A stretch of 64,000 bases of DNA from Coenobita brevimanus (Eukaryota; Arthropoda; Malacostraca; Decapoda; Coenobitidae), in NCBI GenBank assembly GCA_032717465.1, contig CM064666.1, positions 21,409,732 through 21,473,731 of the forward strand, read 5' to 3'. The translations under genes and the position numbers were made by a program. This document shows, piece by piece, positions 25,070 through 35,126 of this stretch. The notes beneath the pieces are model-generated. The model had not been told where the DNA came from, did no database searches, and was given only the letters and a program-made list of their open reading frames with translations. The first letter of the stretch is position 1. The number at the start of each line of letters is the position of its first letter.

Positions 25070-25480
25070 GTAGTTCACAACAACTTCACTCACTAATCAT
25101 CCTAAGTGGTTGTTTATCCCCGAGGAAAATTGGCCCCAAGTCTTACGAATTATTGTTTGATGGTTGACTGTATAATCACTGGACAGTATGAACAGCATGT
25201 TATACCGTACTGAAACTATTATAGTTATGAGAGAATGTTACCAAAGTATTCGCTCATTAAAACTATTGCCAATTGGAGGGCATTTCATGAAATCCTAATG
25301 AAAATACATGCATAATATTGCTGAATTAAAGGTTTTATGTAGGAGATACGAATCAATGTTCTGTGCAAGCTGCTATTAGAACAGTACTAGACACTTCCAC
25401 ATCTCATCCGTCCCCTTCACCGTCCCCAAATCCTCCCTCCCTCCGTTCCCACCCTTCCGCATCTGTGTGTGTGTGTAATT
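24809..25480. other. Unassigned fold-back loop sequence, left part
   Basis: Loop DNA without a recognised gene. It contains a short segment with repeated AACATG and a palindromic TGCTCGAGAGCA (near 24960), a (CA)n tract at 25015-25066, and then unique AT-mixed DNA up to the SINE. I see no coding or RNA signature. Confidence 0.6.
25015..25066. repeat. (CA)n microsatellite
   Basis: About 52 bp of CA alternation inside the loop of the fold-back element. Confidence 0.95.
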
Positions 25481-25735
25481 CACCGGGTCGGTCAGGATCA
25501 CTTGATGGTCGTGATCGTCAGCTTTTACCCTCCCGGAAGGGAGCTGAGAGCTCATTTAGTCCGATCTAAGGGCAAGGCTGTGACCTTCACCCACGCACAC
25601 ACCCGTCCCCTTGCTCAAGGGGGACAGTAACCACCCACTTCGTCAGTGAAACTTTTCGCAACCTGAGCGAGGCGCGAACTCCCGTCTACCAGATGGCAAG
25701 CGAGAACGTTACCACTGCACCAACGAGCGGTGTGT
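25480..25735 (-). mobile_element. tRNA-Gly-like SINE (minus strand)
   Basis: On the minus strand the first 65 or so bases (25730 down to about 25664) resemble a glycine tRNA: GTTGGTGCAGTGGTAACG carries the A box, TTGCCAT looks like an anticodon loop with GCC, and GGGAGTTCGCGCCTC carries a degenerate B box. The remaining body to about 25480 is unrelated to tRNA and borders a CT-rich segment. It lies just beyond the 3' end of the CR1-like fragment, separated by GTGT and TA runs. The acceptor stem is not intact, so it is not a functional tRNA gene. The left boundary is approximate. Confidence 0.7.
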
Positions 25736-25763
25736 GTGTCAGTCTATATATATCTGCTCTTAT

Positions 25764-27135
25764 CTAATTATTCTTACCCAATTGTAGCTTCACAAGAATG
25801 AGACAAGGTCGTACTGTCCCGTGTATTAAACCATTTTTATCATACATATCCTTAAATTTATGAATAGATTTCGCACGCATTATTTCATTCCGTAGCGCAT
25901 TCCACTGATCAATTGCCCTATTTGGGAAACTGGATTTCCTTTCTCACCTCTCTTTTTATGCATTTTTTTTTTTCAGTCCTTCTGCTGATGCTTCTCCATA
26001 GGTTATAATACTCATTGATGTCTATTTTATCTTTCCCTGAAATGTATTTGTATAGCGTCATCATGTTTCCTCTTCCTTCTCTCTTGTAGTATTGGTAGGT
26101 TCAGTTTGTCTAGTCTTTCTTCATAGCTTAGATCCATTAAGCATGGTACCCATCTTGTAGCAGCCAATTGTACTTTTTTAATCTTACCTATGTGTTTTTT
26201 TGAGATGAGGATTCCAGACCACTGATGCAAATTCGGGGGTTGGTCTGATGAATGATTTAATTATCTTTCTCGGTATGCCTTCATATATATATATGTGAAT
26301 GCTATTCTCATATTAGCAAGCAGTGTATGCATATTTCGTACCTTCTCATTTATGTGGTCTGGCAGGGAAAAAGTCTATTATTGATAATCACCCTTAGGTC
26401 CTTCTTCTTTTCTCATATGTGTAGGGTTGAACTTCCTATCTTATAATCCTGAACGGGTCCTTTTCCACTTTTGCCACACTTAATTACATGGCATTTTCCA
26501 CATTGATTTCCATTTGCCATCTATTGCTCTATTTATGAAGTTTGTTTAAATCTTCTTTTAGCTCTTAGCAAGAGTCTGTAATTCTCCTTGTATTTTTGCA
26601 TCATCAGCAAGCATATTTAGATAGCATCCTATTCAAATGTTCCTGTCTAGTCTATATCATTAATATATACTAAAAACATAATTGGTGCCATCACTGAGCC
26701 CTGTGGAACTCTGCTAGTCACTTCCCTCCATGATGAGTAATTACTCCTTATTACTGTTCTCATTTCCCTTTTCTGAGAAAATCCTGCATCCAACGAAACA
26801 GATTACCTTGGATTCCTCCTTGATGGTACAGATTCCATAAATAGACTTTGGTGAGGTATTCTGTCAAATGCTTCCTTAATATCAAAATATATACCGTCCA
26901 CCCATCCTTCTCTTTTCCGTAGTGTTTCTGCAACTCTATCATAATAGCTTAATAGATTTGTAAACCATAATTTTCCCTTTCCAAAACCGAACTGTCTTAT
27001 CATATTGTATTATTGCATTTGGTTTAGCTAAATTTTCCTGTTTTTCTAGTACCTTGCATAGAACACTGGTCAGAGATACTAGTCTATAGTTAAGTGGATC
27101 CTGTTTATTTCTTTTCTTGAATAGGGGAACAATGT
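25764..27135 (-). pseudogene. CR1-like non-LTR retrotransposon fragment, RT to C-terminus
   Basis: Read on the minus strand from about 27135 the pieces are, in order: NKQDPLNYRLVSLTSVLCK (RT block 2), then FGFGKGK.. and FDIKEAFDRIPHQ (catalytic Asp block, about 26850-26890), VPQGSVMAPIMFLVYINDI (about 26655-26722), LADDAKIQ (26590-26612; catalytic pair, usually FADD), and YEERLDKLNLPILQERRKR near the C-terminal end (26027-26230). The last part, with RAIDQWNALRNEIM, stops at the TAA/TAG near 25764. Frameshifts and stops separate the pieces. The 5' half (endonuclease and any first ORF) is missing; the fragment stops at the (TG)n at 27152. CR1-type membership follows from these blocks and is not tested by phylogeny. 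Confidence 0.85.
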
Positions 27136-27148
27136 GTGTGCATGTATC

Positions 27149-27188
<40 letters not shown>

Positions 27189-27251
27189 GTTTCTTATTGA
27201 GTCTCTGTCTCTCTGTATGAGCCTTTTTTTTTTTTTTTGTCCGTTTATGCG

Positions 27252-27252
<1 letters not shown>
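27136..27252. repeat. (TG)n and low-complexity DNA at LINE/arm boundary
   Basis: Contains (TG)n at about 27152-27184 and a T-run near 27225-27239. It joins the truncated LINE to the right arm. Confidence 0.85.

Positions 27253-27322
<70 letters not shown>
27253..27322. repeat. (TC)n microsatellite
   Basis: About 70 bp of CT alternation. The corresponding AG run in the left arm is only about 14 bp, so it expanded after the arms arose. Confidence 0.95.
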
Positions 27323-27326
<4 letters not shown>

Positions 27327-28550
27327 GTGTGTGTGTGTGTGTGAGGGTCAGTTGGTTGGTTGGTGGAGTTGATGAGGTTGAGTTCGTGGGTGTGCTTGTT
27401 CGGTGCATCAACAGGGTGTGTTGACAGTGGTAATGGTGGGGAGAGGGGGGAGGGCAGCTGTTCGGTGTGATGTGTGGAGTGGTTTTGGGTGGGTTGTAGA
27501 GGTAAATGGGCGAGTGGATTTGTTTGGTGGGCTGGGTCGGTAGGTGGCTGAATGTGTGGGTGGTCGAGGAGGGGTCGGTACGTTAAGTTTGGATGAGTTT
27601 GATGGATAAGTCGGATTCAAATGAGTGAATGGAGTGGCGGAGTGGTTGGGTAAGAAGGGTGGATGGGCGGGTGGGTCGGTGGGAGGAGTGGATGGACAGG
27701 ATGGGCAGCGTGAGGTGGGTGGGGAGTGTTCAGGAAGAGTTGAGAGGGTTATGTGGATGAATGAGATGAATGGCATTGTTAGGTGGCCAGGGCGGGTGGA
27801 ATTCGTGAGTGGGAAGGGTGGGTGGAATTTGTGATTGGTGAGGGTGGGTGGTAGGGGTCGGTGGGCAAGATAAATCGTCGGGATGTGTGGGGAAAGTGAG
27901 TCGCCAGTGTGAGTGGGCACCGTTGGTCGCCAGCGTGACTGAGACGATTGTGTGGTCGGGATTATCAAAGTAGGTGGTAGGGTTGGGTGGCTGAATGGGT
28001 TCAGGGTGAAGAAATGAATGAGTAAATGAGTTGAGTGGCACTGCTGGGTGAACTTTGTGTGTGGCATTCGTGGGTTAGCAGGGTGGATAGCAGGGAACGG
28101 TGGGCTGGGGTGAGGTCGGTGGGTTGTGTTGGATGGGTTGAGTGGTAGGTGGGTATATATGTGGCTGTCCAGATGATAAGGCGAGAGGGATTTATCTAGC
28201 CACATAACTTTCAATTGTTACTTGGATCTTAGTCTATCGCTTAGAACCCGTTGGATAAGTATTTGGAAACCAGACTCTAGATCATTGTATTGAAATCTGC
28301 TAAAACTTCGATATAATCACTTCTCATGGAACTGAAGATGGATTTATGCACTTGATAATACACCTAATAGAGATAAATGAAAGTAGCATTACATGCTGCA
28401 AGACGTGAGAGTCAGCGAAGCTTCATATCTCCGATCCATCTGTCCAACAAATCAGCGTTTGGTGGAGGTAAGGAGGGGGGTTTAGGGGGGGTAGATGTGT
28501 GCGATTAACCTGGCCTCTGGTGGCAGATTGTCGTGTATCACGAATTTATG
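27253..28550 (-). repeat. Right inverted arm of fold-back element
   Basis: Reverse complement of the left arm. It starts with an expanded (TC)n run at 27253-27322 (only about 14 bp in the left arm) and (TG)n at 27325-27342. The minus strand has a 268-codon open frame (27408-28214), rich in Pro, Thr, His and Ser. Its counterpart in the left arm is broken into several frames, and its composition is explained by the CCCACCC-type DNA, so I do not call it a gene. Confidence 0.87.
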
Positions 28551-29188
28551 TCCGGAGCTGTACAATAGTTTCAAATTCTGAAACGGACACTTTACCTTAT
28601 TTTAATCTTCGTTTATTACCTTCTTCGTTTCAACTACAAAAGAAAATAAATGCCACCAAATTCCCTCTTCCTAACGAAAAAATCCAATCACCAGACGACA
28701 TTAATACAGTTCATTCAGTGTTCCATCGTTCTTCATTATTTGTAGATGAGGAATAAATTTCTAAATGGTAATCAGTCTATATTTGGGTATTCAAAATTTC
28801 TCTCATGTTTCCGTGACACCATCAACTGGATCCTCTTGTTCCGAAACACCTAAGGTTTGAGCTCTTTTTTTATCTTTTTTTTTTTTTTTTTTTTTACCTG
28901 CAGAAGTGTCTTCTGAGTTTTGTGAGTAATTGGGTGTGTTTCATAACCAATTTGGGTATATTTGTTGAAGATGTATATCGTGATGTCTCCGAAAATATGT
29001 TTATACAGCCATAACTCCAGAAAAATATTTTTTAACTATCCCCCAAAAGGATGCTATTAGCCGTAACATGTTCCCAATTAGCCCTAAATTTTACAAATGA
29101 AAAAAGTCACAAATGACCCAGTCTTCATAGAGATAAAATTAAAACATTCCAGGCGATATTCACAGTTCATTTCGTGATCCTTGAACCT

Positions 29189-29266
<78 letters not shown>
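28551..29266. repeat. Satellite block 5: C into D
   Basis: After about 10 bases of filler (TCCGGAGCTG) the interrupted C monomer resumes with TACAATAGTTTC and continues into D (core near 28965). A (TA)n tract at 29191-29266 ends at the LTR retrotransposon. The segment near 28785 is shortened within C. No gene. Confidence 0.83.
29191..29266. repeat. (TA)n microsatellite at LTR element insertion site
   Basis: About 76 bp after ACCTCCATA in monomer D. The LTR begins directly at its end, so the target duplication cannot be resolved inside the repeat. Confidence 0.95.
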
Positions 29267-29270
<4 letters not shown>

Positions 29271-30038
29271 ACGGAACAGAAAGATAATGTACACTTTAAG
29301 TGAGAATACTAAAATTCACTACTGTCCCGTAAAGTTCCAGGTTCAAAACAAAAGAGCTAGGTAAAATTACAAGTTAAAGTTTAATGCTCAAACTAACAAC
29401 AAAACATTCAGGACTCATAAGGATAATGTAATGGCAAAAACAGGTTAAATATATGGTTAACTGCAATAGCCTCTATTAACACGAAATTAGCAAGAGTAAA
29501 TTGATCTAAGTCAGCCCTGATAAAATGAAAATACTAGATAATACTCAGTGAATGCAAGATATATTATTACAGATACAAAATATTATTAATAAGGGCTGAC
29601 ACCCAAAACACATGAATCACAAAAACCTTACTAGGCCTAAGAATTAACACCTTACGCTACACAGTACAAGAAAAAATGCAACAACACTTATACTCAAATT
29701 ACACAGCTGCTAGATGGTTGGAGACTTCCTGAGCACTCACAATAATAACAACTGTACAGGGGAGGACAGAGATGTGAGCAAAATGAGTAGATCTAAGTGG
29801 CAATAATGCAGAGACTGAGCTCATTATATAGGGGCCGGCAGAGCTTGATACAACTTGTAAGATGGACGCGCAAATGAAGCCATGGGGACAAAGAGTTGAC
29901 AATCCTGCTCTGAACAACAGAAAGAACGACTATAAGGGAGGAGGGGGGGAGTGAGGTAGAACACGCTCGTGATCAAACATGCAGCATACTGTACGTTAGA
30001 ATTACACAAAGGATGATGAAATCATAGGCTATGTAACA
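29267..30038 (-). repeat. 3' LTR (in element sense)
   Basis: 772 bp, starting TGTTACGG and ending TATGTAACA in forward reading. Small open frames within it (29699-29917, 29824-30009) recur in the other LTR and have no recognisable product. Confidence 0.95.
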
Positions 30039-30047
30039 CCTCCCAAC
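30039..30047 (-). promoter_or_regulatory. Candidate polypurine tract
   Basis: On the minus strand GGGAGG directly precedes the TGTTACATAG start of the 3' LTR, the expected place for the plus-strand primer. Confidence 0.5.
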
Positions 30048-30090
30048 AAAGAAAAAGAAATTTACAAAGGAAATTTCTTATTACTCTAAA

Positions 30091-30539
30091 CAATCTGTCT
30101 AAAGTCTAGATAAGCAACCTGCAATAACATTTTCTTTCCCCTTGACATGTTGTATGTCTAATGAATACTCTTGAAGAAGTAGACTCTATCTTGTCAACCT
30201 CTGATTTTTATCTTTAAACTTACTAAGGAATTTCAGTTAGTTATGATCGGTATAAATGACTATGGGGTCAAAACCAGAACACAAATAAAATGAAAAATGC
30301 TGTAAACCCAAAATCAAGGCCAAAAGATCTTTCTCAATAGTTGAGTAGTTCTTTTGAGGTGGAGTGAACTTCTTACTGTAATAAGATACAGGGTGTTCAA
30401 TACCCTGATCATCCTCTTGCAGCAAAACAGCCCCATCAACAGCCATCTTAAAAGGCTTAGCAAAATTTGGAGTAGCGAGCACTGGCTGACTTAATAGGAT
30501 AGCTTTAAGTTTGTTGAAAGAGGATTCACAGTTATCGGT
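30091..30539 (-). pseudogene. pol: Pol part 3: RNase H-like region and end of Pol
   Basis: Continues the RT frame. LATPNFAKPFKMAVDGA contains the first Asp, then GIEHPVSYYSKKFTPPQKNY, EKDLLALILGLQHF (Glu) and VIYTDHN (second Asp). Stops follow N and, about 20 codons on, a position that is normally Trp; the frame can still be read to HVKGKENVIAGCLSRL and a stop near 30091. No integrase follows, confirming that integrase lies only upstream of RT. The polypurine tract and 3' LTR begin about 45 bp further on. Confidence 0.87.
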
Positions 30540-31083
30540 CTAGACAAATTTAACTCCCTTTTTCAGTAGGTCTGTAAGTGGTGATACAAGAATTGAAAAG
30601 TTAAGAACAAATCTCCTGTAATAACCTACCATTCCCAAAAATCTTTGTAGCTCTTTCCTACTTTTAGGTCTGGGAAGATCACTTATAACCTGAACCTTAG
30701 CTCCTGGTGGTGCAACATGTCCATCACCAATTACGTACCCAAGGTACTGAACTTTAGCTTGACCAAACTCACACTTTGATAAATCAGCTACAAGATTAGC
30801 CTGAACCAAACGCTCAAGAAATTGACTGACATGGCATAGGTGATCTTTCCAGTTGTCACTGAAGATTAATACATCATCAATATAAACAACACACCCTGCC
30901 AAACCCTCTGTTACAACATTCATGAGCTTCTGAAATGTGGCTGGTGCATTCTTCATACCATATGGCATTACAGAACATGCAAAAGTTTTTCCTAGTGTTA
31001 CAAAACATGAGATCTCCCTAGCACGTTCAGTCATAGGTACTTGCCAGTATCCCTTTAACAAATCAAACTTACTTATGTACAGC
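30540..31083 (-). pseudogene. pol: Pol part 2: remainder of reverse transcriptase
   Basis: Picks up the RT after the nested insertion with LYISKFDLLKGYWQVPM (catalytic Asp in SKFD), then MPYGMKNAPATFQKLM and the catalytic YIDDVLIFS. The thumb-side blocks LVADLSKCEFGQAKVQYLGY and FLGMVGYYRRFV follow. The frame reaches an in-frame TAG at about 30540-30542, where a Trp is usual, then continues in the same frame into the RNase H region. It is split from RT part 1 by 1.3 kb of foreign DNA. Confidence 0.9.
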
Positions 31084-32394
31084 TGGCCGCACTCCCGCGA
31101 GGGCCACAGCGTTGTCAACGCTGGCCAAGATATTGACTGAAACACTAGTAGAGAGATGTGTTCGAAGCATCCACAGCCAGTAAGAGACAGTCGTACAGAG
31201 AGAGTTTGGGGTGGAGGAAGGGGGTTTGAGGAGAGTGGGGGGATACCTATGCACGAGAGGTGAGGGATGACGTCTGAAACAGATGAGTGGAAGGCTGGAA
31301 GCTATATATAATAAAAATCTACAATACCTGGTAACAAATCATATATATTTTAATACCTTTATTGTCAAGTTATTACCGCTGTGAAAAGTGGCACAGTTAA
31401 TGCTTGGAAACCATAAAGCATAATGCTATTGAATATAGCAAATGTGAATCCTTAATACTACATGCGGTAATTGCTGACACCCCTAGCACACACCTCCGTA
31501 TCCTCCTTATCAAGCGTTTCCTAACACCCGACAACAAACACCGCATTTAGGGATGTTGTATCACTCTTTTACCTTACTATTTTTTCTACATTCTGATTAA
31601 TGATACTAAACGCTAAATGCTATAGTCAGATTTTGCTATGTAAAAATTTACATAGTACGAGATAGGCAAAGAGGCACGGACACGATGGCAACAGATGGTT
31701 GTTTGTAAAAATGAAATTATGGGCGTCTTGACCAATGAGGCTTTAAACAATTTGTGATCTCTCTCTCTCTATATCTATCTATCTATCTATCTATATATAT
31801 ATATATATATAAAATCTGCTATCATGTGAAGGTCAATGGGAGCCCTGATAACTCCACGATGCGATGACGCAACGATGCGATTTTAAACTGCTTGTTACGT
31901 AACGGTAGATATGGGCGATGTTGATATGTGCCAGTGGTGTCAGCAGCTGTCACATTCCGGATGAAGTTACATTTGTTACATGTGATTAATAAACAGCATT
32001 CTGATTCATTATTTTCAGGCAATTTTTATCTGTATTTTACAGCGTCCTTTGCTTGGAAACGACAATAAAATAAAATACGATTAAAGTCTACAATTATGAA
32101 TCTTGATCGGTTGTCTTTGTTTTGCAGTATAATATTTAAAGTTGATCTTTCTACTTTTCATGATGGCAAAAGTAACATCGAAAAAAAAAAAAATCTTTTA
32201 ATATTACACTTTTCTGTCGCCTCAACAATCGTCATATCTCGCCTCTCGTGTACAGGCACCCACCTACCCACCTCAAACCCGCTCCCTCCCTCAGTCCTGT
32301 GAATGCTTCGATCAGAGCTCACTACTAATGATTCGCGGTCACTATTTAGGCCAGCGTTGCCAACACTAAGGTGGCCCTCGCGGGAGTGCGGCCA
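31084..32394. mobile_element. Nested 1.3-kb TIR element inside the RT gene
   Basis: The insertion splits the RT between IGKG and LYISKFDLL. Its ends are inverted repeats: TGGCCGCACTCCCGCGAGGG then CCAC, followed on both sides by a GTTG.CAACGCTGGCC block, about 45 bp in all. At the left end CAGCGTTG-T-CAACGCTG is itself a short palindrome. The inside is AT-rich with no transposase; the 66-codon frame at 31822-32022 (minus) is not recognised. A TC/ATCT/TA microsatellite lies at 31758-31811. No clear target duplication is visible. It is a non-autonomous DNA element of unknown superfamily. Confidence 0.82.
31758..31811. repeat. Compound (CT)n (ATCT)n (TA)n microsatellite
   Basis: Three adjoining simple repeats inside the nested TIR element. 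Confidence 0.92.
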
Positions 32395-32412
32395 ACCCCT
32401 TTCCGATCTTGT

Positions 32413-34690
32413 CTATGAAATCTTCCACGCGAGGGAAAGGGTGTCTGTTTTGGTTATCTGATTAACACGTCTGTAGTCGATGCAAAGCCGCTGTGACCCA
32501 CCTGGCTTAGGGACTAGAGTGACAGGAGAACTCCACTCGCTCTGACAGGGCTCAATCATCTTGTGGTCCAACAGGTAGCCAAGCTCCTTCTCGATGAGAG
32601 GAACTTTCACTGGGTTCACACGGTAAGGAGGCAGTTTAATTGGCTTTGCGTCTCCAACATCCACATCATGCATCAACACAGTGGTTTTTCCTGGAGAGGC
32701 ACGGAACACTTGCGGGTACTCCTGCAGTAATGCCGAAAACTCCTGCCTTTCCTCGGGAGGTAGATGAGAAAGCTTAGTCTCGAGATCATTCATGATATCA
32801 GGATTCTTCCCCAAACTATCACTCAGGCTCATGCTGCATGGGAGAACTTCACTTGCAGACTCGGGTGGAACAGCTACAGTGCAGACTGGATTATTTTCGT
32901 CCCGCCTGTGATATAACTTTAACATGTTGATGTGACAAAGTTGCTTGTTCTTTCTACGATCTGGTGTGGCGATGACATAGTTGACATCACTGAGTTTCAT
33001 CTCCACGAAATAAGGACCACTAAACTTGGCTTGAAGAGGTTGCCCATGCACTGGTAGCAGAATCAAAACCTGATCTCCTGGCTGAAAGTGGCGTAACCTG
33101 GACTTCTTATCATACCAAGTCTTCATCTCCTGAGCAGCTCCTAAATTCTCTCTCGCCAGCTGTAAAGCAGTGGACAGCCGTTCTTTGAACTTCATCACAT
33201 ACTCCAGCAGGTTGACGTCATCTTCCTCCGACAGCCAGCATTCCTTGAGTAGCTTAACGGGTATCCTTACTTCATGGCCAAACAGTAGTTTAAAAGGTGA
33301 GAAGCCCAGTGATTCATTTGGAGATTCTCTTGCGGCAAATACAACAAATGGAAGACCTTTATCCCAGTCTTTCTGATGTTCTAAACAGTATTTCTTGAGC
33401 ATCGATTTGAGTGTTTGATGATATCTCTCCAACGCTCCTTGGGTCTGGGGATGGTAAGCTGAAGACGTGATCTGGGTGATGCCCAACTCTTTCAGAGACT
33501 GCCTGAAAACATTTGACATGAAATTACTTCCCCGGTCTGACTGTACCTCCTTGGGCAGACCAAACTTTGTGAAGAACCCCAGCATTTCCTTAACCACGTT
33601 CTTTGCTGAGATATTTCTAAGTGGAATGGCTTCAGGATAACGAGTAGCCATATCAATCAGGGTCAACACATAAGAAAATCCTGAAGAAGTCTTAGGAAGA
33701 GGGCCCACAATATCCACCAACACACGGGTGAATGGCGCCTCAAAAGGAGGAATGGGAACTAGAGGTGCAACCTTTTCGGTCTGATTACACTTCCCCACAA
33801 CTTGACAGGTGTGACAAGACTTACAATACCAGGAAACATCCCTGAAGATACCTGGCCAGTAGAAGTGTTTCAAAATGCGTGCCACAGTCTTCCTCACTCC
33901 AAGGTGTCCTGCCAAACTGGAATCATGAGCCACTCTAATGATATCCTGCCTACAAACACGAGGGATGACAACTTGATGTACAACCTCCCATTCACAGTCG
34001 GCTGATGCTGTTGGGGGTCTCCACTTTCTCATAAGTACTCCTGATTTTATATAATAACAAGCAGAAGCACCAGCTGACTCTTCTTCACTGTAAGCAGAGT
34101 TAGGTAGACCTTTCAACTCAGGGTCAGCAACCTGCAACTCAACCAACCCTTGACGAGACAAATTATCAACACTACGCGGTACTGCCTCATCTGGTGAGTG
34201 GTCCAAATTAGCAAGAAAAGTGTCAGCTAGGATAACATCACCATCATCATTATCCTCTAAGTCACCAGTAACTTTAGACTTAGCCCTAGTGACAGCACAT
34301 GCAGGGAACACATCAGGGACATCACACTCCTGGGCCGCAGCCACTGGCTCACTAGACAACTGAGGAGCTGGACACACTTGACTTCCACCAATATCATTTC
34401 CAAGTAAGAAAGTTACACCTGACATTGGGAGTGTCTCAACCAACCCAACCATAACGGAACCATCAACAAAACCAGACTCTAAATTCACTCTGCACAGAGG
34501 GACAGAGAAGTAATTATTCCCTACACCTTGTAAGATTACAGTTTCATCAAAGGAATTAATATTAGAGCCTAGAACACTGGTCAGCATAAGGGATTGGCAA
34601 GCACCTGTATCACGATATATTTTAACTGATTTCCTGTCATTACTGTCCAGAAGACTGAAAAAACCATCAGACAGGAAATTAGCACATGAA
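32413..34690 (-). pseudogene. pol: Pol part 1: protease, integrase, start of RT
   Basis: The minus-strand frame, open upstream of the ATG at 34587, shows the aspartic protease active site DTGA near 34600-34611 and a second motif FLLGNDIGG about 60 codons on. Counting from 34587, a HHCC zinc-binding region (HDSSLAGH ... CKSCHTC) starts near residue 220. The integrase core has VDIVGPL (Asp near 293), QSDRGSNF (Asp near 352) and ALERYHQ (Glu near 388), with 35 residues between the last two. A GPY/F module (KFSGPYFVEMKL) follows near residue 530. The RT begins after the integrase, with SEWSSPVTLVPKPGG and LCIDYRRVN near the end. A one-base shift around TKTD changes frame to FPRVEDFIDKIGKG, and the nested insertion starts there. 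Confidence 0.92.
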
Positions 34691-35126
34691 CTCTTTGAGT
34701 GTCACCCACGTTACTGCTCAAAAGAGGGGCTTCATCATGAGGATTTAATTTACCCCTCAAAGCAGGTTCAGTTAACTCAGTTAAAGAATTCTGGGAACTC
34801 TCAAGGGTGGACACTAGACCAATTGACTGAATATTTAAAGACACCTTTTTGTTCACATCACGCTGTCTCCTGAAACATTTCTCCGTAGTATGACCAAGCT
34901 TACTACAATAAGTACATTTACTTTTCTGAAATCTAGAGGTGAAGCTGGTATTTACTTCCTGAGAAACATCATCTTTATTCTCTTTCCTGTTACCTGTACT
35001 CTGAGTAGAGGCAACGTACTTACTCTCAGCTTTCCCTTTTTCTTTAGAATATCTCCTGTGAGTGAGAATATATTCATCAGCTAAAACTGCAGCATCAGAC
35101 AAATTATCTATTCTTTTCTCATCAAG
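34581..35126 (-). pseudogene. gag: Gag, C-terminal part with CCHC zinc knuckle
   Basis: Continues the Gag frame after the stop at 35127. It opens with SDAAVLADEYILTH, the end of the SCAN-like region, and has a basic, Ser/Thr-rich linker. CTYCSKLGHTTEKC is a clear CX2CX4HX4C nucleic-acid-binding knuckle. About 90 codons later the frame runs out near 34650-34581 while the protease frame opens, so a frame change joins Gag to Pol. Whether this is a programmed shift or a mutation cannot be decided from one copy. Confidence 0.85.

Larger units (their letters stand above)
23554..28550. mobile_element. Giant fold-back element, about 5 kb, with inverted arms of about 1.25 kb
   Basis: The left arm (23554 to about 24808) is the reverse complement of the right arm (about 27253-28550), by eye around 85-90% identical with small indels. 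Termini read CAGAAATTAGTGATACA on the left and CATAAATTCGTGATACA on the right. Each arm has an outer AT-mixed part and an inner part rich in CCCACCC, giving Pro/Thr/His-rich frames, and ends in (AC)n and (AG)n runs. The element splits satellite monomer C: sequence stops at TTATGTGATA and resumes at TACAATAG near 28561; about 15 bp of consensus is missing and no target duplication is evident. No transposase is seen. The loop (24809-27252) holds a SINE and a LINE fragment. The superfamily is unknown. Confidence 0.85.

Noticed and set aside
25664..25730. Functional tRNA-Gly gene
   Set aside because: A-box and anticodon resemble tRNA-Gly, but the acceptor stem is not intact and the unit continues into a SINE body.
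27136..27372. Frames of repeated Ser-Leu or Arg-Glu near the (TC)n run (also 27079-27411 minus)
   Set aside because: Translations of the (TC)n and (TG)n simple repeats.
29699..30009. Small frames in the LTR, repeated at 36488-36798
   Set aside because: Repetition follows from the LTR pair; no initiation context or known product.
31822..32022. 66-codon minus-strand frame with Cys residues inside the nested TIR element
   Set aside because: No recognised motif, short, and located in AT-rich DNA of a non-autonomous element.
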